From: Bacteroidia bacterium
GTDB lineage: Bacteria; Bacteroidota; Bacteroidia; Flavobacteriales; Flavobacteriaceae
DNA: 10,025 bases
Direction of reading: 5' to 3'
NCBI GenBank assembly: GCA_030429325.1
Contig: JAUICT010000044.1
Coordinates: forward strand, 1 to 10,025
The position numbers and the translations under genes are program-made. The first letter of the stretch is position 1, and every line of letters begins with the position of its first letter. The notes under the pieces were generated by a model. That model had not been told where the DNA came from, did no database searches, and saw nothing but the letters and a program-made list of their open reading frames with translations. Shown in pieces: positions 1-8,100 of the stretch.

Positions 1-669
1 CTCCAAATTCCGGCACAGTTCCAATACAATTTTTCGGGTGATGCCGTCTAAAATATGTTCATTGGCCGGATGCGTATATACTTTTTCATCTTTGATAAAA
101 AAGATGTTGGTATGGGAACCTTCAGTAATCAATCCATTGCGGACCAGCACAGCTTCATCTGCATTTTGGGTCATGGCAGCTTCATTGGTCATGATATTGC
201 CCAATAGGGAAATAGACTTGATATCGCACCTATGCCAACGAAAGTCAGGTTGCAAAATAACCTGCATGTTTTTAGTATTGATGTGTGGTAGGGAAAAGGG
301 CAAAGCGTACATCATGATAGTGGCAGGTACATCCTTTGGGTAAGCATGCTTTCTGGGCGCCACACCACGGGTTACCTGCATATAGATGAGGCAGGTCTTA
401 TCGCCAAGATTACAAGAATCAAGTAAAGGATTTATTTGGGCCTCCAAATGTGAAACATCATATGGGATGTTGATTTTGTCTAGGTTTTCCTGTAATCGGT
501 CTAAATGTGCTTTTTTATAAAAAATGCCATTGTCCAATTGTACCATGACTTCGTAGATGCCATCGCCAAAAAGAAACCCCCGGTCAAATACCGAAATATG
601 GGCATCATTACTTGAATAGATGGTTCCGTTCAGAAAAACTTTTTCTGGAAAATTACCTTTTGGTAGCAT
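1..669 (-). CDS. dat: Class IV PLP aminotransferase, probable D-amino-acid transaminase (3' end off the window)
   Basis: This is the N-terminal 223 residues of a PLP enzyme of usually about 280; the C-terminus lies beyond base 1. D-amino-acid transaminases interconvert D-alanine and 2-oxoglutarate with pyruvate and D-glutamate in the cytoplasm, supplying cell-wall precursors. Visible signatures include RGFLFGDGIYEV (residues 30-41, with the family Tyr at 39), HLDRL with Arg58, VTRGVAPRKH (99-108), RCDIKSISLLGN with the PLP lysine at 151, and TEGSHTN with Glu183. Arg106 and His108 match the arginine/histidine pair that binds the substrate carboxylate in Bacillus D-amino-acid transaminase, which favours this over branched-chain transaminase or aminodeoxychorismate lyase. 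The ATG at 669 leaves a short N-terminal extension before the conserved core. It is divergent from the formylglycine-generating enzyme across 166 bases. The family is certain; the D-specificity is inferred from motifs. Confidence 0.9.
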   Translation of the reverse strand, partial: MLPKGNFPEKVFLNGTIYSSNDAHISVFDRGFLFGDGIYEVMVQLDNGIFYKKAHLDRLQENLDKINIPYDVSHLEAQINPLLDSCNLGDKTCLIYMQVTRGVAPRKHAYPKDVPATIMMYALPFSLPHINTKNMQVILQPDFRWHRCDIKSISLLGNIMTNEAAMTQNADEAVLVRNGLITEGSHTNIFFIKDEKVYTHPANEHILDGITRKIVLELCRNLE

Positions 670-742
670 AGTTGGTGGTTGACATTGACTAGTATGCTTT
701 GTGAAGGTAACGGATATTTTTCTAATTAAAAATTGGATTTCA

Positions 743-775
743 TTGGAGTATTGGGATTGGTAAATATTAGATTTG
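743..775 (+). promoter_or_regulatory. Candidate Bacteroidota-type promoter for the formylglycine-generating enzyme gene
   Basis: A perfect TAnnTTTG -7 box (TAGATTTG, 768-775) lies 22 bases after a TTG at 743-745. This is within the 17-23 base spacing described for the Flavobacterium housekeeping promoter. Transcription would start near 782, about 54 bases before the ATG at 836. TTG triplets are common in this stretch, so the -7 match carries most of the weight. Confidence 0.5.
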
Positions 776-835
776 ATACCTTGCAATCTTTGAACGATTG
801 TGTTGTAAAGTTGGAATTAGGAATAGCAAAGCAAT

Positions 836-1972
836 ATGAAAGAATACCTTAGTTTGGAGAAACAAGTGATGCCAATAACTCTAATGGCCATTGTATTGGT
901 TTTAGTGGGTTGTGGGCAAAAAGGAAGTAAAGAGCAGAAGGAAGTAAAAGAGACAAAAGGAAGGGAAGACCAAAACATTTCTGTAGTTGACACCGTTCCT
1001 CCCATTGAAACTCCAACCGGAATGGTTTGGATTCCAGGTGGGGAATTTGTGCAAGGAGCCAAAGAATCAGATAAAATGGCCATGTCCCATGAAAAACCGG
1101 CCCATGAAGTTTTGGTCAATGGGTTCTACATGGACGAACATGAGGTAACCAATGCACAATTTGCCGCATTTGTGGAGGAAACCGGATATGTAACCGTGGC
1201 AGAGCGGGAAATTAAGTGGGAGGAAATGAAAAAGCAACTTCCCGAAGGAACGCCCAAGCCCCATGATTCCATTTTGCAGCCGGGCTCGCTGCTCTTCAAA
1301 AAAACAAAGTCCAGTGTGCCCAATCTTTATGATTATTCCCAATGGTGGCAGTGGGGCATCGGAACGAATTGGAAACATCCCAAAGGACCTGAAAGTACCA
1401 TTGAAGGAAAAGAGAACCACCCCGTGGTACATATTGCCTATGAAGATGCAGTTGCCTATTGTGATTGGGCAGGCAGGCGCTTGCCCACCGAAGCTGAATG
1501 GGAGTATGCTGCCCGTGGTGGGAGAAAAGATGCCATTTTTTTCTGGGGGAACGATTTGGAACAACTTAGTTCACATGCGAACACATGGGAAGGGGAGTTT
1601 CCAGTCGAAAATACACTTGCTGATGGTTACGAGGAACGTGCCCCGGTGATGTCTTACCCAAAAAACGGCTATGGTCTATACGACATGGCCGGTAATGTTT
1701 GGGAATGGACCAGCGATTGGTATAATACGAAATACTATGCAGAGGTAAAGGCTAAGCCAGGAGTGGAATATAACCCGAAAGGTGCATCAAGACCCTACAA
1801 TGCCACCAATCCGTATGCCCAAGAAAAGATTATGAAAGGAGGGTCATTCCTATGCAGTGCCTCCTATTGTGCCAGTTATCGGATTTCGGCAAGAATGGCC
1901 ACCAGTCTGGATTCCTCGTTGGAACATTTGGGATTTAGGACCGTTCTGGACACGGACATGATTAAAAAGTAA
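836..1972 (+). CDS. Formylglycine-generating enzyme (sulfatase-activating, SUMF1/FGE family), lipoprotein
   Basis: FGE oxidises the active-site cysteine of type I sulfatases to C-alpha-formylglycine, using oxygen and copper. The 378-residue product has a lipoprotein signal (hydrophobic 13-25, lipobox LVGC, Cys26), then a charged Lys/Glu-rich linker (27-50), then one FGE-sulfatase domain (about 60-372). Motifs include MVWIPGGEF (63-71), GFYMDEHEVTNAQFAAFV (96-113), GTNWKHPKGPEST (176-188), RRLPTEAEWEYAARGG (214-229), GYGLYDMAGNVWEWTSDW (278-295) and GGSFLCSASYC (335-345). Cys340 and Cys345 (C-x4-C) correspond to the Cys336/Cys341 pair of human FGE, and Ser337 is also kept, so it should be active. 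The ATG at 836 was chosen because the next in-frame ATG (869) would leave a signal peptide with no positive charge. It converges on the ompA-like gene with a 25-base gap. No sulfatase is in the window, so its clients must be encoded elsewhere. Whether the anchor sits in the inner or outer membrane cannot be told. Confidence 0.93.
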   Translation: MKEYLSLEKQVMPITLMAIVLVLVGCGQKGSKEQKEVKETKGREDQNISVVDTVPPIETPTGMVWIPGGEFVQGAKESDKMAMSHEKPAHEVLVNGFYMDEHEVTNAQFAAFVEETGYVTVAEREIKWEEMKKQLPEGTPKPHDSILQPGSLLFKKTKSSVPNLYDYSQWWQWGIGTNWKHPKGPESTIEGKENHPVVHIAYEDAVAYCDWAGRRLPTEAEWEYAARGGRKDAIFFWGNDLEQLSSHANTWEGEFPVENTLADGYEERAPVMSYPKNGYGLYDMAGNVWEWTSDWYNTKYYAEVKAKPGVEYNPKGASRPYNATNPYAQEKIMKGGSFLCSASYCASYRISARMATSLDSSLEHLGFRTVLDTDMIKK

Positions 1973-1997
1973 TCCGTTACGGAACAGCCCTAGACCA

Positions 1998-3950
1998 CTA
2001 TTTTCTAGCATTTTGTTCACCCAAATCCTTTTCTACGATAATAAAGTCAGATCGGCGGTTGATCAAATGTTCCTGTTCACTGCACCTTACACCATTGGAG
2101 CAGTGATTTTTCAATTGGTATTCGCCATAACCTTTTGCACTTTCAATTCTGTTGGAATCAATGCCTTTGGCAATAAGATATCGCATGGTGGATTTGGCAC
2201 GGTCATCGGATAACCTTAGGTTATATTGGTCAGAGCCTCGAGCGTCTGTATGTGACTCAATCTTGATTTTTATACCGGGAAATTCACGCATGGCAAAAAG
2301 GACTTTTTCCAACTCAATTTCGGCCCGGGGGGTAATATCCGATTTGTCGTATTCAAAATAGATGGGATTGACCTTTATTTTTTCCACATCCCCGTCCTTT
2401 ACGACCAAACTTTCAAAGGGTGTCAAGTATACCATGTTGTTGGTAGATGCTGCTTGGGGATTTTCACCTGTGGACACCATGATTTCCTTTTTTACATATT
2501 TTGGTTTGATGAATACCAGTTTGTTTTCTTTGTTACAGGGCAGCACAAAGCGGAAGAACCCGGTTTCATCAGTTTTCATGGCATCCATGAGCCCTGCGTT
2601 TACATCATAGAGTTCAACACTGGCCAAAGGGATGGGTTCTCCCGTTTTTTCATCCAGTACATACCCCGAATATTCAAGACAGTTTATGGGTTTTGCTTTT
2701 TTCAGGTAGTAGATATCATCATCCCCTGCACCACCAAATCGATTGGATGCAAAATAACCATCGCCGGAGGTGTGGTCCATCACCAAGGAAAAATCATCCA
2801 TATTGCTGTTGATGGGCTTGCCAAGATTTTGGGGCAGGCCATAGCTGGATTTGGATTTGATTCTAGAGGCGAAAATATCCAGACCACCCAAACCATAGTG
2901 ACTGTCCGAAGAAAAATACAAGGTGTCGCCCTCAACAAAAGGGAACATTTCCCTGCCCCGGGTATTGACGGTCTCGCCCAAATTCATGGGAGGGGTAAGC
3001 GCATCGCCGTTCAGGCCAAGTTCAACCACGTACAGGTCACTTTCACCTTGTCCGCCCGGCATGTTGGAGGTAAAATACAGATACTTGCCATCCGGGCTCA
3101 ATGCTGGGTGCCCACAGGAATATTCCTTGCTATTGAATGACAGTGAGGTGACATCCACAAGAGCATTTTTATAGATGGTGCCCTTTAAAATCTGCATATG
3201 GGACAGACCTTCGCTGTTGGCGTTCAATTTGTTCTTTTTTATAAAGTTTCGGGTAAAGTAGATGGTATTGGATCTTGGGTCAAAGGCCACATTGGAATCG
3301 TGAAAAGAGGATTCTAGATTTTCCAGAAATTTTTCGGGAACAAATTGTGACATGTGTGGATCGGTAAGGTATAGATCCAGATAGGGCTGGTTGTTCCAAG
3401 GATACAATTTTCCATTGGACTTTAGGGTATCCCTAGCCGAAGCGAATACCAACATATCATCATATATGGAAGGGGCAAAATCCGATTTGTCACTGTTGAA
3501 AGCTAGATTTTGCACTTCATATTTTGGGTCTTTCAACAAGATAGTGTCCAGGTTCCTTTTCTGGGCCATGATCATGTCCAATCGGTTTTGATCGGAATAA
3601 AAATCGCGCAGAAGCTCATCGGCCTGGGTAGATTGCATGCTGGTCTTTAAGCACTGAACCAGTTTAATGATATTGTTTTCCCCCATTCTTTTACCTTCAA
3701 TGGCATAGAGCTTTTGATACCAATCCTTGGCTTTTTCATATTCATTTTGGTTAAAATGACTATCGGCCAATCTTTGGATCACATGGGTGGAAGGATTGCC
3801 TTTCCGCATGGCTAAATCTTGATAGAGCTCAATGGCCTTTTCAAATTTAAAATCGTTGAAAAGCTGGTCGGCCCTTTCCAGTTTGCTTTGAGGGAGGACA
3901 CTGGTAAAGGTGCAAAGTGTTATGAAAAGTATTATTTTTCTCATCATCAT
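1998..3950 (-). CDS. PorE-like OmpA-family protein: TPR, PD40 beta-propeller, CarboxypepD_reg-like and OmpA C-terminal domain
   Basis: The 650-residue protein has the domain order of the T9SS component PorE (PG1058): a signal peptide (about 1-20), TPR-like helices (about 23-90), a PD40/WD40-like propeller (about 150-418), a carboxypeptidase-regulatory-like beta domain (426-490), and an OmpA/MotB peptidoglycan-binding domain (about 525-642). Propeller motifs include HPALSPDGKYLYFTSNMPGG (281-300), DTLYFSSDSHYGLGGLDIFA (342-361) and GYFASNRFGGAGDDDIYYL (398-416). In the OmpA domain, HTDARG (Asp569) and SDDRAKS (Arg584) keep the Asp/Arg pair, 15 apart, that binds diaminopimelate in OmpA. It is last in the adhesin cluster, 6 bases after the SprF-like gene, and probably anchors that protein to the cell wall. 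Unlike PorE it has no clear lipobox. Three in-frame ATGs (3950, 3947, 3944) make the exact start uncertain by two residues. Flavobacteria carry several paralogues, so this is probably a module-specific copy rather than core PorE. Confidence 0.92.
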   Translation of the reverse strand: MMMRKIILFITLCTFTSVLPQSKLERADQLFNDFKFEKAIELYQDLAMRKGNPSTHVIQRLADSHFNQNEYEKAKDWYQKLYAIEGKRMGENNIIKLVQCLKTSMQSTQADELLRDFYSDQNRLDMIMAQKRNLDTILLKDPKYEVQNLAFNSDKSDFAPSIYDDMLVFASARDTLKSNGKLYPWNNQPYLDLYLTDPHMSQFVPEKFLENLESSFHDSNVAFDPRSNTIYFTRNFIKKNKLNANSEGLSHMQILKGTIYKNALVDVTSLSFNSKEYSCGHPALSPDGKYLYFTSNMPGGQGESDLYVVELGLNGDALTPPMNLGETVNTRGREMFPFVEGDTLYFSSDSHYGLGGLDIFASRIKSKSSYGLPQNLGKPINSNMDDFSLVMDHTSGDGYFASNRFGGAGDDDIYYLKKAKPINCLEYSGYVLDEKTGEPIPLASVELYDVNAGLMDAMKTDETGFFRFVLPCNKENKLVFIKPKYVKKEIMVSTGENPQAASTNNMVYLTPFESLVVKDGDVEKIKVNPIYFEYDKSDITPRAEIELEKVLFAMREFPGIKIKIESHTDARGSDQYNLRLSDDRAKSTMRYLIAKGIDSNRIESAKGYGEYQLKNHCSNGVRCSEQEHLINRRSDFIIVEKDLGEQNARK

Positions 3951-3956
3951 GATTTT

Positions 3957-4883
3957 TTAAAAGAATCTGGGGGATAATGCCCTTTTACTGGCATCAAAAA
4001 CGGTGTATTTCAAAATAATCTCGTGCGAACCATCATTGTAGTTGTCCAAGCCTGTGATGGAATAATCGTAGGCATAGCCTATAAAGAATTTTTTGGCCAA
4101 GTGAAACCCGGCCAATGCACTGATGGCATCGTCATAGCGATAGGCAAGCCCTATATTGACCTTCTCCTGAAACAGGAAGTTTGCAGACACATCCATAGTT
4201 AAGGGTGCTCCGGAAACGTGCTTCGTCAAGAAAGCAGGCTTAAACTTGATGGCACTCGATACATCAACCACATAGCCGCCCATAAAATAATATTGGGTTT
4301 TTCTATCGGTAACGGTAAGCTCGTCATCATTGTAGATCTGTGAATTCATGATGTTGTCACTTGAGGCTCCCAAGTACCAATTACTGCCATATAGGAAGGC
4401 ACCAACTCCAAAAATGGGTCTTGTCTTGTTTAGATTTTCTGCAAAAACGGGGTCTTGGTCGTCTGCATAAATTCCTTTGGACCAATCGATGGAGAGAATG
4501 TCCAGCCCAGCGTTCAGACCCAGCGATAGCTTGGTCTCTTGCCCAACCGGAATTTCATAGGCAAAGTGTCCATTGACCTTTACATTGTTGGAGGCCCCAA
4601 TATTGTCGTTGATGGCTGTTAGTCCAAGCCCAACGCGTTTGCCAGTACGTCCTTGTACGGTGAAGGATTGCGTTTCGGGGGCGCCGTCCAGTCCAACCCA
4701 TTGGGAACGGTAGAGCACATTGGCCTCAAAGTTTCCCGCGGTTCCTGTATAGCCTGGATTAAGGACGGTGGTGTTGTACATGTATTGGGTATATTGCGGG
4801 GATTGCTGTGCCTGGGTTTTGGTCAGTTGCAGGGCCAAAATCAGACATGTAAGTACGCCAAGATTCTTTATATGAATTTTCAT
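3957..4883 (-). CDS. PorP/SprF-family type IX secretion outer-membrane protein
   Basis: The 308-residue protein has a signal peptide ending near TQAQ (about 1-26), followed by the PorP/SprF N-terminal signature: QSPQYTQYMYN (27-37), LNPGYTGT (41-48) and YRSQWVGLDGAPETQSF (58-74). Repeated amphipathic beta strands fit an outer-membrane barrel, and the end carries GYAYDYSITGLDNYNDGSHEI (269-289) and a terminal aromatic SPRFF. In Flavobacterium johnsoniae SprF, encoded just after sprB, is needed to export that type B cargo, so the likely role here is a dedicated partner for the adhesin encoded 32 bases upstream. The ATG at 4883 was chosen because it gives a normal signal peptide (KIHIKN followed by a hydrophobic core). 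The frame stays open further upstream, but that extension overlaps the adhesin and has no signal-like character. It is co-transcribed with the downstream PorE-like gene by spacing. Confidence 0.94.
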   Translation of the reverse strand: MKIHIKNLGVLTCLILALQLTKTQAQQSPQYTQYMYNTTVLNPGYTGTAGNFEANVLYRSQWVGLDGAPETQSFTVQGRTGKRVGLGLTAINDNIGASNNVKVNGHFAYEIPVGQETKLSLGLNAGLDILSIDWSKGIYADDQDPVFAENLNKTRPIFGVGAFLYGSNWYLGASSDNIMNSQIYNDDELTVTDRKTQYYFMGGYVVDVSSAIKFKPAFLTKHVSGAPLTMDVSANFLFQEKVNIGLAYRYDDAISALAGFHLAKKFFIGYAYDYSITGLDNYNDGSHEIILKYTVFDASKRALSPRFF

Positions 4884-4915
4884 TCTTATCGGATTTATAG
4901 GTTTGGATTTGGATT

Positions 4916-5182
4916 TTATCGGGCCAATTGAAGCCAGCCCACAAGGTTTCTGTTGAGTTCGGGAATGTTTATGACATAGTAGTAGGTGCCAGAGGGAAGA
5001 TGTTCTCCTTTTCCCATAATGCCATTTACATTGGCAATCCCGTCCCAATTGTTTTGATAATCCATGGTTTCAAAAACCTTATTGCCATTACGATTGAAAA
5101 TCTGGATTGAGTTGGAATAGTTTTCAATGCATTCTATTTCAAAGAAATCGTTGTACCCATCATTGTTGGGAGTAAATTCGTT
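4916..5182 (-). other. Type B T9SS C-terminal targeting domain (CHU_C) of the adhesin
   Basis: Residues 1005-1092 match the gliding-motility-associated C-terminal domain: NEFTPNNDGYNDFFEI opens it, IQIFNRNGNKVFE and WDG mark the middle, and LPSGTYYYVI followed by a short basic end (QLAR) closes it. Type B cargo is generally thought to need a cognate PorP/SprF-like partner, which is the next gene. This is a domain-level note inside the adhesin. Confidence 0.85.
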
Positions 5183-8100
5183 GTAGACCAATAAACAGAA
5201 TTCTTCACCCATGACTTCTCCACAATCCTGGACTTCCACATCCCATACCGTAGCTTCGGTTGGGGTACAGCTTGTGCTGTCCTCGTACAGTATACTGATT
5301 GAAGTATTCTGAAGGTTGTTCCATACCACGGTGGCGTAGTCATCGGTTGTGGTGCCGCCATCCACTATGGCACCCCCAGTGATGGTCCATGTGTAATTTT
5401 GTTTTCCACTTTCTGTGGAATAGGTGTATTGTTCCTCTTCCAAACAAAGCTCATCAGTTTGCCCTGTCAAGGTTATGGGTTGTTCGTCCTGAACTTCCAC
5501 ATCCAATTCAGTAGCCTGGGTTGGGGTACAACTGGTGTTGTCCTCATACAATACACTGATCGAAGTATTCTGAAGACTGTTCCACACCACGGTGGCATAA
5601 TCATCAGTAGTAGTACCGCCATCCACTATGGTACCTCCTGTAACGGTCCAAGTGTAGTTCTGTTTTCCACTTTCTGTGGAATAGGTGTATTGTTCTTCTT
5701 CCAGGCATAGTTCATCTGTTTGCCCCGTCAAGGTTATGGGTTGATCATCCTGTAGGGTGATGGTTATCTGTATACGGACCAAACTTTCACAACCGTCTGA
5801 ATCCCTAGTGGCCCCGAAATATACTCCTCCATCTACCAATGGGGTACTGGCACTCAGCTCCAAGCCTCCTGTAAGCACATCGTAGAAAACCACATTGGAC
5901 TCATTGACCTGAATATCCAGAATAGTGGGATTTGCACTTGCACATAATGTCTGGGTCAAGGAAATGGTTGTGGGGGGCAATAGGTCGGTAAGATTAACCG
6001 TAATGCCAACCCTGGTCAAGACAGATATGGGAATATCCAAGATGCCCGCAAAATATACTGAGCCATCTACCAAAGGGGTGTTGAAGTCAAGGGCCGTAGT
6101 GGCATCCAAGCTGTCAAAGAATACAATATCGCTACCACTGACATCCAAATCCAAAAGGGTGGGGTTGTCTGAAGCGCAGAAAACTTGGAGAAGATCATCT
6201 ACGATAAGTTCGGGGAGGTCCACGGTGATTTCTCCGGTCAGGGTACAGAGAGCTCCGCCTATGTATGCTTCTATCAAACCATCGACATCCAAGGCCAAAT
6301 CGGTTCCATCAACAACAATATCAAAATCCAAATTGGCATCCAAAACACCGGAATAGGTCTGTCCGTTGATGGAAAGGGTAACATCATCCCCAACACTGGC
6401 ATCGCCATTTACCGTTCCGGTTATATTGTACGATGGGGTGCCTTGAAAGAAATCAATTAGATTGGCTAAACTGATAATTGGTGTTGAATCTATGGTAATG
6501 CTGTTGGCAGAATCAATAATATCCACAGTGGCCTGTGCCAAATCCCCAGCAGCATTTTCGCAACCTGCGGAGGCTTCGGTTATCCTGACATAAAAATTAT
6601 AGGGACCACCTGCTTCATCCAATCCGGTTATGGAGAGAATACCATTTGAATCAATGGAGTAGGTGACGGGGCCTTGTACAAGGCCGTCTGTGATTTCATT
6701 GGTGGCATTGGCATCAAAATACCAGCTATAGGTACCATTGATTGTACTTGATGGAACGAGGGTTACATCATTCGATGAACATATAGGGCTTTCATCTCCA
6801 ATTATATCGATGTCGATTGCAGTAGGGATATCCACTACAGCGACAGTAACGGCTACCCTTGGGGATTCCTCTGGACAGCCTGGCTCGGCCGCGGCCACAT
6901 AATATGTGGTAGTGGTATTCAACACGGGAGTTGTATAGGCTTCTCCTGAGTTTACGGTATTCAAAAGGGTTCCCCCTGTTTCCGAATCATACCATCTAAG
7001 TTCATTGCCAGCGGTTGTTGTGGCGGTGAGATCTACTGAATTACCAGTACAGATGCTTACATCTTCCGAGTCAGAGTCCAATACAGGTAGGGCAGGAGCT
7101 CGGTAGATGTCATAAAGTAGAAGGTTTTGTTCCAAGCCCACATTCAATAAGGATGTTAAGCGGACTGTAATTCGTGTGGCTTCATCTCCCGGTGCTATGG
7201 GGATAGTTGCTTTTTGACCACTTTGGAGTAGGTTCAAAAGATCAAGGTTCAACAAACTGCTCAAGTTTTCTGTATAAAAAGGGGTTTCCGAACCGTTTTG
7301 GGCAATTATCTCAATGGAATTGGCCACACCTGCTTGCAACAAGGACGGGTTTATGGCCATGGTTATGTAGTAGCTTTCATCTGAATTGGAGGGTGTGTCA
7401 AAATAGGTGGTTTGTTCTATGCTTGCAGCAATTCCCAAGATACCAAGACTTAGGTCTGAGAAAGTATCCATATCACCATCTAGGATCAAATGGGGATTGG
7501 TAACGCCTGCTCCTCCGAAATCCAGTAAGTCCAAAGTAAGTCCAGTACCTGTAAATGAAGTATAGGTGGGAAGCCCGCACGAGGCCAGCCCTTGATTATG
7601 GTAAGCTCCAAAAATATCCAGGGTCCGGATATTGTTCAATCCCACCAAAGCTCCTATCTGGTTGGTCATCCGTATGCGGTTGTATTGAACATCTGGGGTG
7701 ATGGCCATAAAGTAATCACCATTAACGTTGGTGACCACTTTTAGTTGATCTGTAGTAAATGCATTAACACTTCCAGAGGATTCTTCCAATACCGTAGCAC
7801 CACCATTTTTAGCCGTGACCGTGAACTCTTGATTCCCTATAAGAATAGCTCCGGCGATATCGGATAGGAGACCACCAAGGCTACCTCCAAGAAGATAAGG
7901 AAGAAGATCATCTTCCGTTTCCAGCTTAACATATGATGAGGTATTTGGGTTTAAGGTTGACGGGAATTCCATCTCAAGATAGCCTGAGTAGTCTCCAACT
8001 CCCAATAAAATACCTGTACTTGCCCTTACTCCGGCATTGGTTGTCAAATTGCCATCGATAGCATTGGCGGAGAGATCTACTTCGTCTTCGCTAACAATCG

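Noticed and set aside
836..1972. Assignment of the FGE-domain lipoprotein as GldJ or GldK of the gliding/T9SS machinery
   Set aside because: Both active-site cysteines and long human-FGE-like motifs are present, whereas GldJ/GldK lack them and are longer.
1973..2008. Bidirectional terminator between the convergent FGE and PorE-like genes
   Set aside because: Only TCCG-TTA-CGGA (1973-1983) and a 5-base CTAGA/TCTAG pair (1990-1994, 2004-2008) are present, with no strong stem and no adjacent T-run.
2454..3140. Long antisense open frame inside the PorE-like gene (about 228 residues)
   Set aside because: It has no recognisable domain, and the opposite strand clearly encodes propeller and regulatory-domain motifs; it is a shadow of that gene.
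4884..5048. A longer N-terminus for the SprF-like protein, since the frame stays open to an ATG at 5048
   Set aside because: The extra 55 residues overlap the adhesin C-terminal domain in another frame, have no family similarity, and bury a clear signal peptide that begins at 4883.
5225..5740. CRISPR or non-coding satellite interpretation of the tandem repeat
   Set aside because: The period is 261 bases, exactly 87 codons, in frame, with conserved protein and mostly silent DNA changes.
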